NCBI GenBank assembly: GCA_030267965.1
Contig: BRYA01000354.1
Location: 1,809 to 14,667 of the forward strand
DNA: 12,859 nucleotides
Direction of reading: 5' to 3'
Origin: Triparma columacea
Taxonomy: Eukaryota > Sar > Bolidophyceae > Parmales > Triparmaceae
The notes beneath the pieces were generated by a model. It had not been told where the DNA came from. It saw only the letters and a list, made by a program, of their open reading frames with translations, and ran no database searches. Numbering within the stretch: position 1 is the stretch's first letter; the number at the start of each line of letters is the position of its first letter. The position numbers and the translations under genes were made by a program. Below, piece after piece: positions 1-8,200 of this stretch.

Positions 1-436
1 GCTGGAAGCGAGCTAAGACTAACGCTACTGCCACTGCCCATGGTCCTCCCCCAGTAGTCCCGCCCAACTTACTGATCTCGTTTCCGAGACCAAACTCGGC
101 ATCCAGAAGGTCTAAGAATTGTTTTACCTTGGGATTCGGTACTGTCACTGGTGGAGAATTGGAGGAGGGGGTGGTAGGGACACAAAGGATCAGAGAGGGT
201 GTGAGTGAGAGCAGACCCAAACCACACCTAATATCTTCAAATCGAATCTTAACAGAAAAGCCGGTAGCCCCGTTCCGTATCCATCCCTCCGGCCAACCGT
301 CTGCCGCAACTCAGACCATCATGAGGCAAATTTCCCCCCCCCCTCTCCTCTTGTCCTCACGCAGCTTCCCTACAATCACCCCCCAACCCCCATCAAAATC
401 CGCCCGATCCTTCGACTCACGCTGGAACAGCTTCAT
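1..436 (-). CDS. Possible 5' end of an unrecognised gene, running off the left edge
   Basis: The minus strand is open without a stop from about position 310 down to position 2 (about 100 codons), which is long for chance and is the only open frame there. This stretch has no ATG in frame. A short first exon fits: an ATG at 436-434 reads MKLFQ plus one base and meets a GTGAGT donor at 420. Two downstream acceptors keep the frame: CAG ending at 301 (intron of 120 nt) and CAG ending at 148, which follows a better pyrimidine tract (intron of 273 nt). Near the left edge the peptide reads NPKVKQFLDLLDAEFGLGNE and then a glycine-rich and a hydrophobic stretch. I recognise no domain. The start exon and the acceptor choice are inference; what is seen is the open frame. 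The gene would be divergent from the methyltransferase gene at 701. Confidence 0.35.
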
Positions 437-700
437 TGTAAAGTTTGCTATTTGACGGCGACGTGGCCTGCCGCTGTGTATGTCCTTGGATGCTTGGGAA
501 TGATGAAAAGGCGAGGTTTTGCCAATTTCGGAAAAGCAAAAAAGGGGAAAAGAACCATATTTTCTTGTCAATCAAATAATCTAAGAAAAGCGTATACGGC
601 CACCGCTGAATAATTTATCCATAGAACATCTCTCAAGGTGTTGTCGTAGAGATATTAGAATTCCCGAAAGTTCACCCAATCAAAATATATTGGCTTGAAC
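437..700. promoter_or_regulatory. Divergent intergenic region, candidate two-way promoter
   Basis: This stretch of 264 nt separates the tentative minus-strand start at 436 from the methyltransferase start at 701. It is more AT-rich than the genes. It holds a CCAAT motif at 522-526 and an inverted pair, CCAAT at 676-680 and ATTGG at 689-693, separated by eight A/T-rich bases. The pair lies so near the ATG that it may be in the 5' UTR. No clear TATA box was seen. The promoter role is inferred from position only. Confidence 0.25.
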
Positions 701-2276
701 ATGTCTGGACCCGAGGTGGTGGAACCCAAAGTGGAGGAGCTGTGGAAACGTGCGAGATTGATGAGCGGGTTTGGTGACGAGAGAATAAGATGCTTAGAGG
801 ATATAGTTGACATGTCACCAAAGCATGCGCGTGCAAAGGCTCTTCTTGGGATCCTTCTCGCAAACAGGGGTGGTGAGGAGAATAAGAGGAGGGCTCTGAG
901 CCTTTGTCGCGCCGCTGTTGACCTGAAGCCTGAGGATCTCCCCCTCAGGATTGCTTTGGGGCGTCTGGCTGATGGGGAGGAGAAGAGAGGGGCTCTACAC
1001 ACTGCTTTGCAGTTTGACCCTGACAACCTGGAAGCGATGGTCTTGCTGATAACCGCGAGCCAGTCGTTCGGGACTCAAGAGGAGGATATTTACATGAGGA
1101 TTAAGCAACAAATTGAGGTGAGATCGGACTGGCGCCTTACTTAGCTCCCAGTGAAGCAGTGCCTGACTCTCTCTCCTGTCCCCCCCTGCTCCCCCCTTCT
1201 CCCCTCTCCTCGTCAGGATTCTGACGTCGACTATCACTACGCTCTCGGTGCTTACTTCCGGCGCAAGGACGTGACCAAGTGCAGGCATCACTACGAGAGG
1301 GTGGTACTGAAGATGGAGAGGGCCGAGTCTGACCCCAAGGGCCTGTGCGACAAGGCGAGGTTTTGGCTGTGCACACTGGGGGGGGAGGGGGGGGAGAATA
1401 ATACCGATTTCGGCGCTGGTGTTGTGAAGCGCTGTCCAAGGGAGTACATCACGTCCTTGTACAAAAGCTTCGCGCCGAAATTCGATGAGCTGCTCGTCGA
1501 CAAACTGCAGTATCGGACCCCTGCCCTCCTGAGGGAGTCCGTGAATTCCTTCTTTGCAGACTCTTCATCTTGCGCAAACTTCCTCGATTTGGGGTGCGGG
1601 ACCGGGCTGTCCGGGCTGAGCTTCCGATCGCTAGTCTCAGACGGGGCGTTTGTGGGCGTGGATCTTAGCCCGGACATGCTGGAGAAGGCGAAAGAAAGGG
1701 ACTGTTGTTACACGGAGCTGTTATGTAGGTGAGAACTGGAGAAAGAGAATAGTTAGCAGTTAACTCGCCACTTGCCGCACATCTCTAACCCCCTTCGCTC
1801 TCCACCTGAAAGTGACGTCGAGACTTTTGTTAACGAGAAAGCCATCCTAAAAGCTGCCCCTTTCTCGCTCATTGTGTCGTGCGATGTGTTTGTATACCTG
1901 GGGAGCTTGGACGTGGTGTTTGAGAATGTCAAGAGCGTAAAAAGTGCCGATGGCATCTTTGCTTTCAGCGTGGAGTTGCTCGATGAGGGCAGGCCCATGG
2001 ACTACCTCTGCATGAATGTCGCTCGATTTGCACACAAAAAGTCTTATATTGAGAATCTCGCGAATGCTGTTGGTTTCGAGGTGCTAGCAATGCGTGAATC
2101 GGTGCTGAGAAAGGTGAGACTCGACGAAAATGAGATCCCCCTCTTCCTACCATATTTCTGACTTATCAACCTCTAAATCTTACCCATTCTCAATCCCTTT
2201 TTTCTACTCGCTTTATTCTTTACAATCGCAGAATGCTGGTGATGACGTTGCAGGGCTCCTCGTGGTATTAAAATAA
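701..2276 (+). CDS. TPR-containing SAM-dependent methyltransferase, four exons
   Basis: Exons are 701-1117, 1217-1728, 1813-2113 and 2232-2276, giving 424 aa in one consistent frame. The first 170 residues or so are helical and TPR-like (for example ARAKALLGILL, then ALSLCRAAVDLKPEDLPLR, then ALQFDPDNLEAM). A linker around residue 225, with LYKSFAPKFDELLVDKLQYR, is typical of predicted TPR methyltransferases of the COG4976 type. The class I fold follows: motif I LDLGCGTG at about residues 262-269, the acidic residue of GVDLSPDML at about 288, and a motif IV-like stretch with SLIVSCDVFVYLG. The last exon gives 14 residues (NAGDDVAGLLVVLK), the family's usual final strand, which supports the third intron. 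The ATG at 701 follows AAC and is the first ATG in frame. The substrate cannot be told from sequence; protein or small-molecule methylation are both possible. The glycine stretch at 1378-1394 lies on a G homopolymer, where a sequencing frameshift is a risk. Confidence 0.88.
1118..1216 (+). other. Intron 1 of the methyltransferase gene (99 nt)
   Basis: Donor GTGAGA, acceptor CGTCAG, with a strong C/T tract before it. It falls between codons (phase 0). If retained it meets a stop at 1142. A CTGAC at 1163-1167 is the nearest branch-like motif. Confidence 0.85.
1729..1812 (+). other. Intron 2 of the methyltransferase gene (84 nt)
   Basis: Donor GTGAGA, acceptor GAAAG, with CTAAC at 1785-1789 about 24 nt before the acceptor. 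The split codon AG|T encodes Ser and joins the methyltransferase strand TELLC to DVETFV. An earlier CAG at 1757-1759 would break the frame. Confidence 0.8.
2114..2231 (+). other. Intron 3 of the methyltransferase gene (118 nt)
   Basis: Donor GTGAGA after AAG, acceptor ATCGCAG after a long pyrimidine tract. Reading through the donor gives a stop at 2159-2161 and an alternative C-terminus. Splicing instead adds a 14-residue end with GLLVVLK, which fits the family. Confidence 0.8.
2212..2217 (-). promoter_or_regulatory. Possible polyadenylation signal for SF3A3 (AATAAA on the minus strand)
   Basis: TTTATT on the plus strand reads AATAAA on the minus strand, 211 nt after the SF3A3 stop and inside intron 3 of the methyltransferase gene. 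I saw no nearer exact copy. If used, the two transcripts would overlap at their 3' ends by more than 60 bp. A variant signal nearer the stop is equally possible. Confidence 0.25.
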
Positions 2277-2277
2277 A
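2272..2277 (+). promoter_or_regulatory. Polyadenylation signal AATAAA
   Basis: A perfect AATAAA overlaps the TAA stop (2274-2276) of the methyltransferase gene. The 3' UTR would then be only some tens of bases and would stay clear of the SF3A3 stop at 2428. Its use as the signal is inferred from position. Confidence 0.45.
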
Positions 2278-2427
2278 GATCCGTTGTTCTGAGGCATTGT
2301 CGCCTAACTTTACTAACTTTACTAGCAGGTCCTTCAAAAAAGCAAAGAAATGCCACCCTAGTTCATGTTTAAACGACGCCTTATCCAAATAATGAGACCG
2401 TCCCCAACTCTCTCCTTCACTTCTCCC
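2277..2427. other. Tail-to-tail intergenic spacer with a 9-bp tandem repeat
   Basis: The spacer of 151 bp lies between the two convergent stop codons. It has a short direct repeat, CTAACTTTA twice followed by CTA, at 2304-2324. No coding signal was seen. Confidence 0.4.
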
Positions 2428-4659
2428 TCACAGCAACCCCTGTCTTGCCAGGTCCTCGTACTCGGTCCTGCTGAGCACGTTCCCCTGGCTGTCCTCATAC
2501 TCCTCCATGCCGTTGCTCCCGACCACCACCTGCGACCTCTGCTGCGCCTTGCTCTGTGCCCCCTTCTCTTGCATCTTTGCCCAGAGCTTCTTGGCGTCCT
2601 CGATAAGCACTACGCCGTGAAAGTGCTTAGTGTTAGGGATCCCCAGGACCTTCATGCCGTGGTTGTGTTTCGGCTCGGTGAAGTGCTTCTCGAAGTCCCG
2701 CTGTCCCCTGTAGCTCTCATTGCCGCATATCTCGCACTTAAAGTACTTGTTGAGCCCGTGTAGCTTAAACAGCCAGTAGGGGATGGGCTTCCCGTCCCAC
2801 CCGAGGGGCACCTTCTTGGGGTTGTAGATCTCCTCCTCCTCGTCGCTGTCGCTATCGTCCTCCCCGTCTCCGCTGCCCTTGAGTTCCCTGAGGGTTCCGG
2901 TAATCTGCGACGATCGAGAGCGGTTAGATTGGATTGTTGTTGTGTTGTGGTTTTGCCGGCTAGTTGTTTGTTGGTGTGCTAGCTCTAGGTGTGTGAGATG
3001 CCCCGCCGTTCTCACCTCCTCCTCCCTCTCCCTCTTCCTCTCCATCACGGTCTGCGTGGTCCTCCTCTCCGCCCTCCTGCTTGTTGCGTCTAAGACGGGC
3101 CTCAGCTGCATGAGGAGCGCTGCTATGGCAGACTCAAGGGCCGCAATATCCTTCTTCGAGGCAGTTCCGGAAATTGAAGTTGCTTCGGTGGCAACTCCAC
3201 CCTCCGGCACCGAAGTCACGACGGGAGCACAACCCTTCGCGAAGAATTTCTTCGGAAGGTCCTCCAACTTTTTTCCTTTCAGCGCAAAGAGCCTCTCAGC
3301 CCTCTGCTTGACGCTCCCCCCCTGCTTAAGCCCCAGTTTCCCCAGCTCAACCTTGAGTCCTTCCGGTCCCAATTTCTTCTCCAGCGCCCCCGCAGTCTTG
3401 AACTTGTTGACGTCGAAGTCCTCCTTCTCCTCAACGACCTCCACGCCCCACTTTTTGGCCTCGGTCTCCACCCACGCCTCCTCGAAAGCCGAGGCTGCTA
3501 CCTTGAGGATCTCGGATTCGACGTCGAGGAGGGGCGACGTCTTGCGTATAAAGCTCAGCAGGTAGTCGTAGAGCTCCTGGAGGAACTTGACGTACTTTTT
3601 CCTGTTGGCCACCTTCTGAGAGACCCCGCCGGGGAAGCTGAGGTTGCCCTTGCTGGATACTGAAAGGAGAAGGGAGCAGAAGGAGGCGTAAGACATGGAC
3701 CCCGCCTTCTTCTTCCCCCCCGCAGGGTCCACGAACACTGGCTCCATGTTGAGGGACTTGAGGTGAGACGTGGTGAGGTCAAGGTACTTCCCAAAAACCT
3801 CCTCGCCGGAGAAGTTGAAGAGTCGGGAGATATCCTCCCCGCTAGTCGGGGGTGTGACGGCGTCCGCGACCTGGGCATTGAGGTCGAACCCGTCAACATC
3901 GGGGCGGGAGACCCTCTTCCCCCCCCCACCCTCCATGGCCCTCAGCATGTCCTGCGCGTCCTGGACAGCCGCCCCCCCGGTGCTCGATGATGCCTCGTGC
4001 TTCATCGCCGTCAGGTTCTTGCTGTGGTAGTCCTTGGTCTGCTTAAGCTTGGAGTAGAACACCGAGAAGACCTCCTCGTATACCGAGCCCTCCATGCCAG
4101 TGGTGGTCACCTTCTTGGTCATGGCTGAAGCCTCAGCTAGCTTAGCCTTCTTGCTCACCCCGTCCATTCCGTCGGTGTTGATGAGCACTTCCTTAACGTA
4201 CATTTGTTCTCTTTCCCTCTTAGCCTTTCCCGTCAGTAGCTTGGATGTGGCCCCTTTCTCCGCATCTAAGTCTTTATCTTCCTCAACACCCTCCTCCTCC
4301 CCATCCACCCCCCTACCCCACACCTCCAGCACCTTCCTCGATGCCGCGACGCCCCTCCTTAGGATAGAATTGAGTGCCGTTCGACTCATGGCCTTGGCCA
4401 TTTCCCCCTTCGGTGCACTCCCCACATCTTGTGCTGTATAAGACGCCAGACATTCGAGTGCATCGATAACGCAAGGCACGTCCTCTCCAACGGCTTCGTC
4501 CAATTTGTTGTGTGTGTTGTTATTTCCACCATCAGGGTTTGTAGCGGACGACGACGAGTCTCCTATCTGGTCTGCTGAGGACAAAATGGACGTGGAAAAT
4601 ATTGTAGCGGCTTCAGCTTCTACTATTAGGGATCGAGTGTGTTCCAGTAGGGACGCCAT
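2428..4659 (-). CDS. SF3A3: Splicing factor 3A subunit 3 (SF3a60/Prp9 homologue)
   Basis: Exons are 4659-3016 and 2904-2428, giving 706 aa. SF3A3 is the 60-kDa subunit of SF3a, part of the 17S U2 snRNP that binds the branch site during prespliceosome assembly in the nucleus. Visible marks in order: an N-terminus MASLLEHTR like METILEQQR of animal SF3A3; the SF3a60-binding segment FYSKLKQTKDYH (about residues 200-212); KYLDLTTSHLKSLN; a SAP-like helix pair LKVELGKLGLKQGGSVKQRA (about 433-452); an acidic run ending in EEEEIYNPKKVPLGWDGKPI; a matrin/U1-type zinc finger with C605, C608, H622 and H628; and the end EEYEDSQGNVLSRTEYEDLA. It is about 200 residues longer than human SF3A3 (501 aa), mostly through low-complexity sequence in the N-terminal third. 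The frame stays open upstream to an ATG at 4893, but those 78 residues do not look like SF3A3, so I chose 4659. Confidence 0.95.
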   Translation of the reverse strand: MASLLEHTRSLIVEAEAATIFSTSILSSADQIGDSSSSATNPDGGNNNTHNKLDEAVGEDVPCVIDALECLASYTAQDVGSAPKGEMAKAMSRTALNSILRRGVAASRKVLEVWGRGVDGEEEGVEEDKDLDAEKGATSKLLTGKAKREREQMYVKEVLINTDGMDGVSKKAKLAEASAMTKKVTTTGMEGSVYEEVFSVFYSKLKQTKDYHSKNLTAMKHEASSSTGGAAVQDAQDMLRAMEGGGGKRVSRPDVDGFDLNAQVADAVTPPTSGEDISRLFNFSGEEVFGKYLDLTTSHLKSLNMEPVFVDPAGGKKKAGSMSYASFCSLLLSVSSKGNLSFPGGVSQKVANRKKYVKFLQELYDYLLSFIRKTSPLLDVESEILKVAASAFEEAWVETEAKKWGVEVVEEKEDFDVNKFKTAGALEKKLGPEGLKVELGKLGLKQGGSVKQRAERLFALKGKKLEDLPKKFFAKGCAPVVTSVPEGGVATEATSISGTASKKDIAALESAIAALLMQLRPVLDATSRRAERRTTQTVMERKREREEEVRTAGHLTHLELAHQQTTSRQNHNTTTIQSNRSRSSQITGTLRELKGSGDGEDDSDSDEEEEIYNPKKVPLGWDGKPIPYWLFKLHGLNKYFKCEICGNESYRGQRDFEKHFTEPKHNHGMKVLGIPNTKHFHGVVLIEDAKKLWAKMQEKGAQSKAQQRSQVVVGSNGMEEYEDSQGNVLSRTEYEDLARQGLL
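2905..3015 (-). other. Intron of SF3A3 (111 nt, multiple of three, no stop)
   Basis: On the minus strand the donor is GTGAGA at 3015 and the acceptor is TCGTCGCAG ending at 2905, with CTAAC (2927-2923) about 20 nt before it. It lies in phase 0. As it is 37 codons long with no stop in frame, the gene can also be read straight through. The 37 residues it would add (starting VRTAGHLTHLE) do not match the family. Confidence 0.85.
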
Positions 4660-5177
4660 GTGAATCTGGAGAAATGGGTTGTGTGGGGTTGGTGTGGTGG
4701 GATTTTTGGGGAGTAAGGTTGGCAAAATGTTCGACTCTAGGCGTTTAAATTGGAAGACGTGGCTAACACACCCCCAAAAATGCGTGTGAACCAAAATAAA
4801 AAAACCCACTGGGTGCAAGAAGATAAAGAATAGTTGGGGAGATGGCTTCATTTCATGAAGTTGTTTTCGATTTACGTAACGTATTTGATACAAATACCAA
4901 CGTTTACAACGGCTTTTAGACGGCGAAAATATTTATTTATTCTCATCGTGCGCCCTTTTGTAAGAGGGGCAGCCCACTCCTCTTTCTCTCAGATTTCCAG
5001 ACTCCATCCCTCCAGGAACCCTTACCTGGTATTGAAACTCCTCTCCCCTTCCTAACTGCTCCCCCTCATTACCTCCACGACAACCAACCACCAGACCACC
5101 TCCGCAGTTCCCCTCCCCTATAAACTCCCCCTCGTGACCCCAAACCTCCCCCCTGCTCCCCCAAGGTAATTTCCCCA
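4660..5177. promoter_or_regulatory. Divergent intergenic region between SF3A3 and the large membrane protein gene
   Basis: The stretch is 518 nt long. The left part (to about 4960) is mixed and AT-rich, with an A run near 4797 and TATTTATTTATT near 4929. It should hold the SF3A3 promoter and 5' UTR. The right part (about 4976-5177) is strongly pyrimidine-rich on the plus strand, as expected for a 5' leader or core promoter. I saw no convincing gene on either strand. Confidence 0.4.
5119..5124 (+). promoter_or_regulatory. Candidate TATA box (TATAAA)
   Basis: TATAAA stands alone in a C/T-rich stretch, 54 nt before the ATG at 5178. Initiation about 30 nt downstream would leave a 5' UTR of roughly 25-30 nt. 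This is inference from motif and spacing. Confidence 0.35.
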
Positions 5178-5255
5178 ATGTTTCCCCGCTACCACCGCCC
5201 GCACTGCTTCCAGCTACTTCTCCCCCTGATCTTGTTATTTCAACTTGCATCTTCC
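5178..5255 (+). other. Signal peptide of the giant membrane protein
   Basis: A basic start (MFPRYHRPH) is followed by a leucine-rich core and the small residues ASS, with cleavage most likely after residue 26. It is followed at once by TTDPSCSYC, a Cys-containing mature start. With the later transmembrane helix this gives a type I topology. Confidence 0.75.
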
Positions 5256-8200
5256 ACAACCGACCCCTCGTGCTCGTACTGTGCCTCTACGTCAACTTAC
5301 GGTCCAGGATCGTGCAATGATGGAGATGTGATGCTTCAGTCGGATCTAATAAAAGGTGAGCACTGAAATATTGGGGCAGAGAGGAGAGCGTAGAGAGAAA
5401 GAGCTCAGTGAGACGTTGCAAGAATCTGTATGGTATTCATATGTTCACCACTTTTGGCAAGTGGTGAACATACCTGGAAGCTGAGATGCTGCACTCCTCG
5501 TTTCGATCCTAGCCGCCTAGCCGCAGTACTAACCACCTTCGGTTGACGCTTTACTCTTCCCACTTCCCTCGCAGTTGGACTTCACAAGCTTGGGTCCTTC
5601 GGAACGAATCGAAATGTGCCCAGTTCTTCGTCCCCCTCAAGCTGCCCAGTGGACTTCACGGACCTGTCTAGGTTGGATGGCGATAGGCTCGGTTTCGTGG
5701 CCGATTACGACTCCAACGGCTGGTCGACCTATTCCGGCGATTATTTTACACCCGGTACTCCGGAGGAGGGATTCATGACTAGGTGGACCGTCGGCACCAC
5801 GGTCAAGGGCAACTACTTAAACAAGGGTCTCATGATAGATGGCGGTCACCTAGCCAGCGGCACAGCTTACATATCCCCATCGACCATTGAGATTTTGTCC
5901 TCGGGTTCCGGTTCGACCGGGAAGCAATCCGTCCTCTGGCAGGGAACCGAGGAGAACCTCAAGCTCACTTCACTCACAGAGTTCGACGCTTCAAACCTCT
6001 ACTTCGTCACTACAGTTGCGGTGCAGAACTTGGGAATGGATGAAATTACTGATTTTCACTACGTGAGGTGAGAATGGACCGAAATAAAGCACCTGTGGTG
6101 CCGCGGCATCCTCCGCTAACACACGCAACCCTTCCCGCTGCTTCTCGCTTCGCTCGCCACACTCTTGCCACCGCAGAACCGTCGATCCCGACCAGGGCCA
6201 GTGGCACTCGGCAAATAGCCAGGATTTTGCTACCCGCAATTGGATTTCTGCCCAACCCTTCCAAGAAGGGGACCCGGCAGGTCGCAGCGACGCTGATGTC
6301 CCCAGCAAGTGTCTCATCTCCTGTTACGCAGCCACCACAAAAACGGACCCTGACACTCACCTTCCCGACATGTACGGGGGGCTCGCTGCCATCAACGACA
6401 ACTGCAGGGTCGGCATCAACCCCAGAGGGCAACTCTCCAACAACGATCCCATGTTGCCTTGGACTTCAACTCGGTGGGAAGAGTTCACGGAGGCGGATGC
6501 CCCCATCGCTGACACTGGCCTCAACCTTGGATTCAAGTTTGACGTGATTTCCCCGGGAGCTACGAAAACGTTCAAGTTCGCTTACGTTCTGAGTGCAGAC
6601 CAGGTCAACGCGGCCCTCGCCTCACTGGATAGCGTGACAATCCTCTCCCCTTCCTCTTCAGCCACGGGCAATACCCTCTTTCAGATCGCACTCGATAGCA
6701 CCGCAGGAAATTGTACAGATACTTACGCAGGTAATCCCGCCTGTACAATTGAGCAGGTCAAGTTCTACATCAAGACTCCAGAATATGATACATACCAACT
6801 TCTCAACTCGTACTCTGGAGTTGACGGCCAGTATACCTACTCGCATTACGTCGACACAGCTGAATACGTTATCGGTAGTGCCGACACTGTTGCTCAGCTC
6901 TATGTCGAGGTAATGATGGAAGACTCAAGCCTCTACACTCAGACCTCGGTCACCACCATTGCACCGCAGCAGATTAATCTTTGCTGGGATCTCGATACCG
7001 ACGACGAGCCTGATGGTTTACCCGCTGACTACATGCTGGAGATCGACCAGGGAGCCGGTACAACTTTTGGCTTGGTTGTGTGCGATGGGGAGGTGAGAGC
7101 GGTGGGCCAGAGCAATGAGTAAACAACTCAAAAACTAACGCAATTCTTTGCCCCCCCCTCGTCGCAGTCCGATTCTCTGTCAGACGTCAATTATATCTCC
7201 TTCTTCCTTAAGATTTCGGGCACGTCTGCTGGGGAGATCCTCCTTGGTACCGACCCCCAGTCCCCCTTCAGGGGCGAGATAGAAGCTGGATCCTCTCTCC
7301 TCGCGCCCTCTCCCGGGGGTGCCGTTGAAGGCATCATCACTGCCCAAATATCAACCTCCAACGATGGCATATCTTACACAACCATTAACTCACTGCAGTT
7401 TGAGGCTTACCACGCCCCCACTCCGGCCCCCACTTCTGCCCCCACTTTTGCCCCTACATTTTCTCCGACAGGGGCTCCCACGGACGCTCCAACAGGTGCC
7501 CCCACAAGCGCTCCTACTGACATCCCGACAGCAGCTCCCACCACAGCCCCGGTAACGGTGGACCTATGTTGGGATCTGGACAATGATTTGAGCCCCGACC
7601 TTACTCCCTCGGAGGCAATTTCGTATACCCTCGCTATTGACGACGGTGCCGGTGCGACCCTGGGCATTGTGGAGTGCGCACAAGATACAGATGATGCAAG
7701 CGCCGATGCAAGCGCCGATGCAAGCGCCTTCGAAGCCCTCACCTTTGTCTCCATCTATATTAGGATGGACGGGGCCTCTGACAGTCAACTCATGACACGT
7801 ACGTCTACTTATCCATACCGTGCGACGATTGAACCGGCTTCGAACTTCTTCTCTTTGACGCCTTCCACGTCAAACGAGGGAATATTTTCAGCTACATTTG
7901 ACTCTTCAGACCCAAAGATCGTGTTCTCAATCCAGGATCTCGATTTTGCAGCATACCACGCTCCTACCCCTGCCCCCACGGATGCCCCCACAGAGGCCCC
8001 CACGGACGCCCCGACAGCATCTCCCACCTCATCCGCCCCCACTACCTCCCCTACCACCTCCCCTACAATCTCTCCCACTACCTCCTCCCCTACTATGGCT
8101 CTCACTCCTTACCCAACAATAGCCCCAACTGTGTCAGTGACCGAAATTTGGGAGCGCCAGGCTGAGGCCGCAAACTACTGTGCATGCGAGGGCTGCAACT

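Noticed and set aside
129..455. Plus-strand open frame of 108 codons before the methyltransferase gene
   Set aside because: Composition is random-looking, it has poly-C derived prolines and no match, and the minus strand has the better gene model there.
2879..3565. Plus-strand open frame of 228 codons
   Set aside because: It lies antisense to well-supported SF3A3 coding sequence and crosses its intron; the peptide is Ser/Leu-rich without family features.
4660..4893. 78-residue N-terminal extension of SF3A3
   Set aside because: The frame is open, but the residues are Phe-rich and hydrophobic (FFIFLHPVGFFILVH), unlike any SF3A3, while MASLLEHTR at 4659 matches the family's usual start.
4834..5055. 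Small plus-strand open frame in the SF3A3 / giant gene spacer
   Set aside because: No domain, no spacing to a promoter, and it lies where two 5' leaders are expected.
5440..5472. Bacterial-type intrinsic terminator
   Set aside because: There is no T run after the stem, it lies within an intron, and the host is a eukaryote.
7407..8105. Minus-strand frames rich in Val-Gly-Ala repeats
   Set aside because: They mirror the Pro-Thr linkers (GGG/GTC-type codons opposite CCC/ACN) and have no independent support.
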